From Aquipuribacter hungaricus (lineage in GTDB: Bacteria > Actinomycetota > Actinomycetes > Actinomycetales > JBBAYJ01): a stretch of DNA of 64,000 bases. This document shows, one piece after another, positions 54,478 to 61,927 of the stretch. Position numbers and translations under genes: made by a program. The stretch lies in assembly GCF_042663885.1 (NCBI RefSeq), contig NZ_JBHSXV010000001.1. One strand, written 5' to 3'. Numbering within the stretch: the first letter of the stretch is position 1; every line of letters starts with the position of its first letter. The notes under the pieces are model-generated. The model saw only the letters and a list, made by a program, of their open reading frames with translations, searched no databases and was not told the origin of the DNA.

Positions 54478-57135
54478 TCAGGGCAGCGGGAGCAGGGCCC
54501 GCCGCCCGCCGTCGGCACGGGTCGCGGGCTCGGCCACCCAGGCGGTGGCGTCGAGCACGGCCACCCCGCCCGGGTGCACGTGGACCGGCTGCAGCCGCAG
54601 CGAGGCGACCTGCGGCAGGTCCTCGGCCAGGCGGGACACCCGTGCGACCACGTCCTCGAGGGCGTCGACGTCGACGGCGGGCCTGCCGCCGTGGCCGAAC
54701 AGCCGGGGCGCGGCCTTGACGCCACGGACGAGGTCGTGGACGTCGGTCGTGGTCAGCGGCGGGATCCGGTGGGCGACGTCGCCGAGCAGGTCGATGGCGT
54801 CCCCGGCCAGGCCGAAGCTGACGATGGGCCCGAACAGCGGGTCCTCCACCGTGCTCAGCACCGTCGAGACGCCGCGGGGCGCCATGTGCTGGACGAGCAG
54901 CGGTCCGGAGTGGCTGCCCAGCTCGGCGAGCATCCCCTCCACGCCGGCCCGCAGCGCGTCGTCGTCGTCGATGTTGAGGCGGATCCCGCCGGTGTCCAGG
55001 CGGTGCCGCAGCCGGGAGGCCTTGAGCACGACGGGGTAGCCGGTGTCCCGGGCCGCCCGCACCGCCTGCTCGGGGTCCTCGACCTCCTGCGACGCCCACA
55101 CCTGCACGCCGTAGCAGCCGAGCAGCCGGCCGACCTCCTCGCGCGTGAGGGCGCGGCCGTCGGGGCTGTCGGCGAGCGCGCCGTCGACCAGCGCCCGGGC
55201 CGCCCGGCTGTCCACGCCCGGGGGGTCGACGAGCGGCCCGGTCTCGCGGCGGCGCCACTCGGCGTAGCGGACCACGGAGGCCAGGGCGCGCACGGCGTCC
55301 TCGGGCAGCGGGTAGGCCGGCACCGGCGGCCGGTCCTCGGTGGTGGACCCGACCAGCCGCGGGCCGATGAAGCAGGCGACCGTGGTGCGGCCGGAGCCGT
55401 CGGCGCGCCGCTGCAGCGCGAGCTGGATGTCGTCGGTGGCCACCTGCAGCGGCGGGATGAAGCTGGCCACCACGGCGTCCACGTCGTCGCGGGCGTAGAC
55501 CCGGGCCAGCGCCGCGTCGAACTCCTCCGCCGTCGCCTCCGAGCGCACGGACACCGGCTCCCCCACGACCGTGAGCCCCCACGAGGCGCAGGCGTCGGCG
55601 GCGAGCGCGCTGAGCGCCGGGGAGTTGCCGACCACGGCCACCCGGTCCCCGGCGGGCAGCGGCTGGTGCAGCACCACCTGGGCGACGTCGAAGAGCTGGT
55701 GGAGGTTCTCGGTCCGGATGACGCCGGCCTGGCGGAGCATGGCGTCGAACGCCTCCGGCGGGGCCATCGACTCCCGGACCTCGTGGCCGGGCGGCACGCC
55801 GTACTCGCTGACCCCGCTCTTGACGACGATGGTCGGCTTGACCCGGGCGAGCTGGCGGGCGATCCGGGAGAACTTGCGGGGGTTGCCGACGCTCTCCAGG
55901 TACAGCCCGACCACGGACGTGCGGGGGTCGTCGAGCCAGTACTGCAGCGCGTCGTTGCCGGACACGTCCGCGCGGTTGCCGGCGGACAGGAACGACGACA
56001 GGCCGAGGCCCCGCCGGTCGGCGCTGGACAGGACCGCGACCCCGAGCCCGCCGGACTGGCTGAACAGCGCGAGCGCCCCGGCACCGGGCATCGTGGGCGC
56101 GACGGAGGCGTTGAGGCTCACCGTCGGGTCGGTGTTGATGATGCCGAAGCTGTTGGGGCCGATGACCCGGATGCCGCTGGCCCGGGCCAGGCGGACGAGC
56201 TCGTGCTGGCGCGCGACGCCCTCGGGGCCGTCCTCGGCGAAGCCGCTGGAGACCACCACGGCGCCCTTGACGCCGAGGTCGACGCACTGGGCGAGCACCT
56301 CGGCGACCGACGCCGCGGGGACCGTGACGACGGCCAGGTCGACCGGGCCGGGGACGTCGGACACCGCGGCGTAGGCCACGCTGCCGCCCACCTCGAACGC
56401 CTCGCGGTTGACCACGTGCACCGGCCCGGCGAACCGGCCCTCGGTGATCGCCCCGAGCACGCGGGCGCCGAAGGAGCTGGCGTCCCGGCTCGCCCCGACC
56501 ACGACGACCGAGCGGGCGTTGAGCAGGGCCCGCATGCTCAGGGACTCCGCGCGGTGCTCCCGGGCGGCCATGACGTCCCGCGAGCGCTCGGTCGGGTCGA
56601 TGTCGAAGGACACCTCGATGATGCCGTCGTCCAGGTGGTGGTCGACCTCGTAGCCGGCCTCGCGGAAGACGCCGAGCATGCGCTGGTTGGTCGGCAGCAC
56701 GTCCGCGGTGAAGCTGGTGAAGCCGTTCTCGCGAGCCGCGGCCGCCAGGTGCTCCAGCAGCACCGAGCCGATCCCCCGGCCCCGGTGGCTGTCGGCGATG
56801 TTGAAGGCCACCTCCGCAGAGCGCGGGGCGCCGGGGCCGTCGCCGCCCTCGTAGCGGCCGATGCCGACGATCTCGTCGCGCACCGTGGCGACGAGGCCGA
56901 CCCGGCGGACGTGGTCGACGTGGACGAAGCGGCGCATGTCCGCCGGGCTGATCCGGGGCATGGGGGCGAAGAAGCGGAAGTAGATGCTCTCGGCGCTCTG
57001 CGCGGCGTGGAACCGGTCGATGCGCGCGGCGTCGTCGGGGCGGACCGGGCGGACGTGGGCGACCCCGCCGTCGCGCAGCACGACGTCGGCCTCCCAGTGC
57101 GCGGGGTAGGGCGCGGCGGGCTGCGCTCCGGTCAC
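54478..57135 (-). CDS. GNAT acetyltransferase fused to ADP-forming acyl-CoA synthetase (Pat-like)
   Basis: An 885-residue fusion. The N-terminal GNAT domain (about 20-185) has VAFNIADSHRGRGIGSVLLEHL (acetyl-CoA motif). Then a CoA-binding domain (VVVVGASRDASSFGARVL, about 208-225), a succinyl-CoA-ligase-like domain (FSQSGGLGVAVLSSADRRGLGLSSFLSAGNRADV), and an ATP-grasp domain (YPVVLKASRLRHRLDTGGIRLNI). The order GNAT first is that of several actinobacterial lysine acetyltransferases that modify acetyl-CoA synthetases. The active-site His of the synthetase part is not obvious, so it may have lost ligase activity. TAGCGT 6 nt upstream. Confidence 0.85.
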   Translation of the reverse strand: MTGAQPAAPYPAHWEADVVLRDGGVAHVRPVRPDDAARIDRFHAAQSAESIYFRFFAPMPRISPADMRRFVHVDHVRRVGLVATVRDEIVGIGRYEGGDGPGAPRSAEVAFNIADSHRGRGIGSVLLEHLAAAARENGFTSFTADVLPTNQRMLGVFREAGYEVDHHLDDGIIEVSFDIDPTERSRDVMAAREHRAESLSMRALLNARSVVVVGASRDASSFGARVLGAITEGRFAGPVHVVNREAFEVGGSVAYAAVSDVPGPVDLAVVTVPAASVAEVLAQCVDLGVKGAVVVSSGFAEDGPEGVARQHELVRLARASGIRVIGPNSFGIINTDPTVSLNASVAPTMPGAGALALFSQSGGLGVAVLSSADRRGLGLSSFLSAGNRADVSGNDALQYWLDDPRTSVVGLYLESVGNPRKFSRIARQLARVKPTIVVKSGVSEYGVPPGHEVRESMAPPEAFDAMLRQAGVIRTENLHQLFDVAQVVLHQPLPAGDRVAVVGNSPALSALAADACASWGLTVVGEPVSVRSEATAEEFDAALARVYARDDVDAVVASFIPPLQVATDDIQLALQRRADGSGRTTVACFIGPRLVGSTTEDRPPVPAYPLPEDAVRALASVVRYAEWRRRETGPLVDPPGVDSRAARALVDGALADSPDGRALTREEVGRLLGCYGVQVWASQEVEDPEQAVRAARDTGYPVVLKASRLRHRLDTGGIRLNIDDDDALRAGVEGMLAELGSHSGPLLVQHMAPRGVSTVLSTVEDPLFGPIVSFGLAGDAIDLLGDVAHRIPPLTTTDVHDLVRGVKAAPRLFGHGGRPAVDVDALEDVVARVSRLAEDLPQVASLRLQPVHVHPGGVAVLDATAWVAEPATRADGGRRALLPLP

Positions 57136-57141
57136 GGCCCG

Positions 57142-57147
57142 ACGCTA
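57142..57147 (-). promoter_or_regulatory. -10 box of a leaderless promoter (TAGCGT)
   Basis: TAGCGT on the minus strand ends 6 nt before the GTG at 57135. Confidence 0.55.
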
Positions 57148-57199
57148 CCCGTGGCCGTCCCTGCGTGGTGCCCCTGCTGGCCTCCCGGCCTGGGGGACG

Positions 57200-59749
57200 A
57201 TGGGTGCCGTGAGCCCTGCGCGCCGTGGTCCCCGGTCCGGTCCTGCCGACGGCGGTCCCGAGGTGCCCCCCGGCGGCCACGTCGTCGACATCGACGTCGA
57301 GGAGGAGATGCAGGGGGCGTTCCTCGAGTACGCCTACTCCGTCATCTACTCCCGCGCCCTGCCCGACGCCCGCGACGGCCTCAAGCCGGTGCAGCGGCGG
57401 ATCGTCTACCAGATGGCCGAGATGGGCCTGCGCCCCGACCGCGGCCACGTCAAGAGCGCCCGCGTCGTCGGCGACGTCATGGGCAAGCTCCACCCGCACG
57501 GCGACGGCGCGATCTACGACGCGCTCGTCCGGATGGCGCAGCCGTTCACCATGCGCCTGCCCCTGGTCGACGGGCACGGCAACTTCGGCTCCCTCGACGC
57601 GGGCCCGGCCGCCGCGCGCTACACCGAGGTGCGCCCCGCGCCCGCGGCCACCCTGCTCACCGACGGGCTCGACGAGGACGTCGTCGGCACCGTCGACAAC
57701 TACGACGGCTCGCTCCAGCAGCCGGAGGTGCTGCCCGCGGCGTACCCGAACCTGCTGGTCAACGGCGCGAGCGGCATCGCGGTGGGCATGGCGACGAACA
57801 TGCCGCCGCACAACCTCGCCGAGGTGGTGGCGGCGGCCCGTCACCTGGTCCGGCACCCGCAGGCCACGACGGCGGACCTGGGCCGGTTCGTCCCGGGCCC
57901 GGACTTCCCCACCGGCGGCACCGTCGTCGGCCTGGACGGGGTGCGCGAGGCCTACGAGACCGGGCGCGGGTCGTTCCGGGTGCGCGGTCGGGTGCAGGTG
58001 GAGGCGGTGACCGCCCGCCGCAAGGGCCTCGTCGTGACCGAGCTGCCCTACGGCGTCGGCCCGGAGCGGCTCATCGAGAAGATCAAGGACGCGGTGCAGG
58101 CCAAGAAGCTCGACGGCATCGCCGCGCTGACGGACCTGTCGGACCGCACCCGCGGGATGCGTGTCGTCGTGGAGCTCAAGAGCGGCTTCGACCCCGACGC
58201 GGTGCTCCAGCAGCTGTACCGGCAGACCCCGCTGGAGGAGGCGTTCAGCGTCAACGCCGTCGCCCTGGTCGACGGCCGGCCCCGGACGCTCGGGCTGCGC
58301 GAGCTGCTGCGGGTGTACGTGGACTTCCGCCTGGACGTGGTGCGGCGCCGGACCGCGCACCGCCTCGCGGTCGCCGAGCGGGAGCTGCACCTGGTGCAGG
58401 GCCTGCTCGTCGCGGTGCTCGACATCGACGAGGTCATCCAGGTGATCCGCACCAGCGACGACTCGGGCACGGCGCGCGAGCGCCTCATGACGGTGTTCGA
58501 GCTCACCCAGGTCCAGGCGGAGCACATCCTCGAGATGCGGCTGCGCCGGCTCACCCGCTTCTCCACCCTGGAGCTGGAGACCCGCCGCGACGAGCTGCTC
58601 GGCCGGATCGAGGGGCTGCGCGAGCTGCTGGGCAGCGACGAGCGGCTGCGCGACGTGGTCGCCGACGAGCTCGACGCCGTCGTCGCCGAGCACGGCACCC
58701 CCCGGCGGACGGTGCTCCTGGAGGGGGGGGAGGTGCCGGCCCCGCGCGGGCGGGCGCCGCTGGCGGCCCTGGAGGTGCCCGACGAGCCGTGCCGGGTGCT
58801 GTGGGGCGCGACGGGGCTGCTCGCCCGCACCGCCGACCTGAGCCCGCTCGCGCTCCCCCGGACGGCCCGCGACCGCAGCCGCCACGACACCATGCTCGCC
58901 GCGGTCACCACGAGCGCCCGCGCGCACGTCGGCGTGGTGACCAGCACCGGGCGCCTCGTGCGGCTGCCGGTGGTCGACCTGCCCGCCCTGCCCTCGACCG
59001 CGTCCCCGGTGACCCTGTCCGGCGGGGTGTCGGTGAGCGAGGCCGCCGGGCTGGCCGCGGGCGAGCGCGTCGTCGGCCTCGTCGACCTGGCCCCCTCCCG
59101 CCCTGGCGGCGGCACGGGTCTGGTCACCGCCCGCGGCGTCGTCAAGCGGGTCGTCGCCGAGGTCCCGCCGGGCCGCGAGGAGTGGGAGGTGCTCCGGCTG
59201 GCCGACGGCGACGAGGTGGTCGCCGCCTTCGACGTGGCCGACCCCGACGAGCTGGTCGTGGTGAGCGACGACGCCAGCCTGCTGCGCTTCCCCGCCTCCG
59301 CCGTCCGGCCGCAGGGCCGTCCCGCGGGCGGCATGGCCGGGATGCGGCTCGCCCCGGGTGCGCGGGTGCTGTTCGCCGGCGCGGTCCGCCCCGCCGGCGA
59401 GGGCGACGGGGACGCCGGGGCCGACGCCGCGGACGGGTCCGTCGAGGAGGTCGTCGTCGTCACGGCCGCCGGGAGCACGGGGCGGCTGCCCGGCAGCCCC
59501 GCGTCCTCGGTCAAGGTGACGCCGTTCGCGCTCTACCCGGCCAAGGGTCGCGGCACGGGCGGGGTGCGGGTGCACCGCTTCCTCAAGGACGAGGACGTCC
59601 TGCTGGCCGCCTGGGTGGGCGTGGGTCCGGCGCTGGCGGCCGGGGCGACGGGCGTGCCCGTGACGCTGCCGGGACCGGACGCGCGCCGTGACGGCTCGGG
59701 GGCGAGGCCCGCCGGCGCGGTCCAGGTGCTGGGCGGCGTCCCCCGGTGA
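57200..59749 (+). CDS. parC: Type IIA topoisomerase subunit A (ParC/GyrA-like)
   Basis: An 849-residue topoisomerase A subunit. N-terminal breakage domain: YAYSVIYSRALPDARDGLKPVQRRIVYQM, KLHPHGDGAIYDALVRMAQ, and the catalytic Tyr in AAARYTEVR. The C-terminal wing (about 520-849) has six-blade-type repeats but no clear GyrA box. With the convergent B subunit at 61928 it forms the actinobacterial topoisomerase IV/second gyrase-like pair; the true gyrase is usually near the origin. The quinolone-site serine is Gly here. ATG at 57200 follows GGGGGA; a GTG at 57209 is an alternative. Confidence 0.92.
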   Translation: MGAVSPARRGPRSGPADGGPEVPPGGHVVDIDVEEEMQGAFLEYAYSVIYSRALPDARDGLKPVQRRIVYQMAEMGLRPDRGHVKSARVVGDVMGKLHPHGDGAIYDALVRMAQPFTMRLPLVDGHGNFGSLDAGPAAARYTEVRPAPAATLLTDGLDEDVVGTVDNYDGSLQQPEVLPAAYPNLLVNGASGIAVGMATNMPPHNLAEVVAAARHLVRHPQATTADLGRFVPGPDFPTGGTVVGLDGVREAYETGRGSFRVRGRVQVEAVTARRKGLVVTELPYGVGPERLIEKIKDAVQAKKLDGIAALTDLSDRTRGMRVVVELKSGFDPDAVLQQLYRQTPLEEAFSVNAVALVDGRPRTLGLRELLRVYVDFRLDVVRRRTAHRLAVAERELHLVQGLLVAVLDIDEVIQVIRTSDDSGTARERLMTVFELTQVQAEHILEMRLRRLTRFSTLELETRRDELLGRIEGLRELLGSDERLRDVVADELDAVVAEHGTPRRTVLLEGGEVPAPRGRAPLAALEVPDEPCRVLWGATGLLARTADLSPLALPRTARDRSRHDTMLAAVTTSARAHVGVVTSTGRLVRLPVVDLPALPSTASPVTLSGGVSVSEAAGLAAGERVVGLVDLAPSRPGGGTGLVTARGVVKRVVAEVPPGREEWEVLRLADGDEVVAAFDVADPDELVVVSDDASLLRFPASAVRPQGRPAGGMAGMRLAPGARVLFAGAVRPAGEGDGDAGADAADGSVEEVVVVTAAGSTGRLPGSPASSVKVTPFALYPAKGRGTGGVRVHRFLKDEDVLLAAWVGVGPALAAGATGVPVTLPGPDARRDGSGARPAGAVQVLGGVPR

Positions 59750-60810
59750 GCGTCCCCGACGTGGGTCCGGCCCTCGAGCCGGCCTCCGAGCCGGCCCCGG
59801 ACCCGGCCCCGGAGCCGGCGCTGCGGTGCAGCGTCGCCGCGCGCGACCTCGGCGAGCCGGTCGACGCGACCGCGCCGAGGGCCGTGTCGTGGCTGGCCGT
59901 GGTCGCCCAGGGCTCCTGGGCGGCCGACGCGACCAGCCGGCTGCCGGCACCGCTGCGCGAGGCGCTGGCCGGCGCGCCGCTGGTCCGCCCGCTCCTCGTC
60001 CGGCCGGTCGGGCGGCAGGAGTCCGGGACCGGCGTGCTGCTGGCGGGCACCCTGCCCGGGCGCACCTGGCTGCGCGAGGTGGACGCCGCGGGCGCCGCCG
60101 ACGCCCTCGCCGCGCTGGCCGAGCCCGGCTCCCCCGCGCTGGCGGCCATGGCCTCAGGCCAGGACCCGGGGCTCGGCCGCCGCAGCGCCCGCCCCGCCGT
60201 GCTCGTCTGCACCAACGGCGCCCGGGACGCCTGCTGCGCCCGCGAGGGCCGGCCCGCCGCGGCCCTGCTGCAGGAGCGGCTCGGGCCCCGGAGGCGCGGG
60301 CTGTTCTCGCGGGCGGCCGTCGGCGCCGACGTCTGGGAGGCCACCCACCTGGGCGGGCACCGCTTCGCGCCCACCGCGGTGGTCCTGCCCTCCGGCGCCG
60401 TGCTCGGCGGGCTCGGGCCGGACCCGGCCCGCCTGGCCGACGCGGTCGAGGGCACCCTGCTCGGCCGGACCGTGCTCGAGGGGTACCGGGGCCGGTCGAC
60501 GTGGCCGGTGCACGAGCAGGCCGCCGAGACCGCCGTCCGCCGGCACCTGGCCGTGGTGGGCGTCAACGCGGGGCAGGACGACGTCGTCGTCGACGGCAGC
60601 ACCCCGGTCGACGCGGTCTCCGGCAGGGCCGGCGGGTCGTGGCGGGTGCTCGTCCGGCACTCCGGCGGGCGGACGTTCCGGGTGCTCGTCCACCGCAGCG
60701 TCATGGAGCCCGGCCGGCCCGCGTCGTGCGGCGCCGCGGTCACCCCCGTCGTGCTGTGGGACAGCGAGGTCGACCCCGACCCGGCGCCCGGGGTGTACGT
60801 CGGCCTGTGA
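59746..60810 (+). CDS. Sucrase/ferredoxin-like family protein
   Basis: A 354-residue protein of the sucrase-ferredoxin-like family. A Glu/Pro/Ala-rich start (EPASEPAPDPAPEPA) is followed by the family pattern: WLAVVAQGSWAADAT, VLVCTNGARDACCAREGRPAA (cluster cysteines), WEATHLGGHRFAPTAVVLPSG with His, and GVYVGL at the end. Thioredoxin-like 2Fe-2S ferredoxin fold likely. GTG start overlaps the parC stop (GTGA), so expression is coupled. Confidence 0.88.
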   Translation: MSVPDVGPALEPASEPAPDPAPEPALRCSVAARDLGEPVDATAPRAVSWLAVVAQGSWAADATSRLPAPLREALAGAPLVRPLLVRPVGRQESGTGVLLAGTLPGRTWLREVDAAGAADALAALAEPGSPALAAMASGQDPGLGRRSARPAVLVCTNGARDACCAREGRPAAALLQERLGPRRRGLFSRAAVGADVWEATHLGGHRFAPTAVVLPSGAVLGGLGPDPARLADAVEGTLLGRTVLEGYRGRSTWPVHEQAAETAVRRHLAVVGVNAGQDDVVVDGSTPVDAVSGRAGGSWRVLVRHSGGRTFRVLVHRSVMEPGRPASCGAAVTPVVLWDSEVDPDPAPGVYVGL

Positions 60811-60845
60811 GACCCGTCCGCCCAGGGGCCGTCAGGTGCGGCGGC

Positions 60846-61886
60846 TCAGGCGGCCGGCACGTCCCGGCACCAGCTGGTCTCGCGGCTGCGCTCGACGTAG
60901 CCGAGGTCGACGTACAGCGCGAGCGCCCCGGGGTTGTCGACGTCGACCCCAAGACCGGCCCGCTCCAGACCGTCCTCGCGGTAGGCCTGCAGGGCGCGGG
61001 CGAGCAGCGCCCGACCCAGCCCGCGCCCCCGGAACGCCGGCGCGACGCCGAGCAGGTCGGTCCAGCCCTCGGTGTAGCCCTGCGGCTCCCAGTCCTGCTC
61101 GTAGGTCCCGCTCACCAGGTAGCCCACGACCGCCCCGGTGCCGTCGACCGCGGCGAACGACAGGTCGGGGCGGCAGCCGGGCCCGTCGACGCAGTAGCGC
61201 CGCCAGTCGGCCGCCTCGATGGGCTCGCTGCCCCAGTGGTCGGCGAAGGCCTCGTTGTGGGCCTGCCGGACCCGCTCCTGCAGCGCGGCGCCTGCCGTTC
61301 CGGCGGACATCCGGCGCAGCTCCACCCCCGGCGGCAGCGGGGTCGGCGCGACCGGGACCGACCCGTCCCGGCCCATGATCGCGGAGAAGCGGCGGGGGGT
61401 GAAGCCGGCCGCGCGCAGCAGCCTCACCCGGTCCTCGAGGTGGTCCTCGACCCAGGCGCGCAGCATCCGCGGCACGTCCGCCGAGGCCGGTGCCGCGAGC
61501 AGCTCCTCCCCGCGGGCCGCCTGCCAGGCCAGCAGCGCCCGGCCCACGCCGCGCCCGCGGACGGCCGGGTGGACCCGCCCCGGGAGCATCGCCTGCCGGG
61601 TGCGCACCTGTCCCGGGCGGCGGAGCACGGCGCCGTAGGCCAGCACCCGGCCGTCGTCGTCCTCCGCCACCGCGCCGTCCGTGGCCGGGTCCCACCACTC
61701 GGTCCTCAGCTGGTCCTCGACGTCGGCGAGGCTCTCCCGCTCCTGCTGCCGGTCCACGTCGGCGCACGCCTCGGTGAGGGCGTGCACCGCGGGGGCGTCC
61801 TCACGGGTGGCGGCGCGGAAGCGCAGCCCGGCGACCGGGTCGGGGAGCTCTGCCACGTCCGCCACCCTCTCAGGCGGACCGGGCAC
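60846..61886 (-). CDS. Tandem GNAT acetyltransferase, MshD-like
   Basis: A 346-residue protein with two GNAT domains. The first has PGRVHPAVRGRGVGRALLAWQ (about 103-123), the second LLGVAPAFRGRGLGRALLARALQAYREDGLERAGLGVDVDNPGALALYVDLGY. This duplication is that of mycothiol synthase (MshD), but NAGGN or other amines are possible. It is convergent with the sucrase-like gene. GTG start; no mycothiol genes adjoin. Confidence 0.83.
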   Translation of the reverse strand: MPGPPERVADVAELPDPVAGLRFRAATREDAPAVHALTEACADVDRQQERESLADVEDQLRTEWWDPATDGAVAEDDDGRVLAYGAVLRRPGQVRTRQAMLPGRVHPAVRGRGVGRALLAWQAARGEELLAAPASADVPRMLRAWVEDHLEDRVRLLRAAGFTPRRFSAIMGRDGSVPVAPTPLPPGVELRRMSAGTAGAALQERVRQAHNEAFADHWGSEPIEAADWRRYCVDGPGCRPDLSFAAVDGTGAVVGYLVSGTYEQDWEPQGYTEGWTDLLGVAPAFRGRGLGRALLARALQAYREDGLERAGLGVDVDNPGALALYVDLGYVERSRETSWCRDVPAA

Positions 61887-61927
61887 GGCGCGAGCACCGC
61901 GGGCGGGGCCGCTGTGCCGTCACGGGC

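Noticed and set aside
53818..59950. Two open frames of over 1800 codons on opposite strands
   Set aside because: They run through the wrong frames of DUF5998, the GNAT-synthetase fusion and parC; composition is that of shadows.
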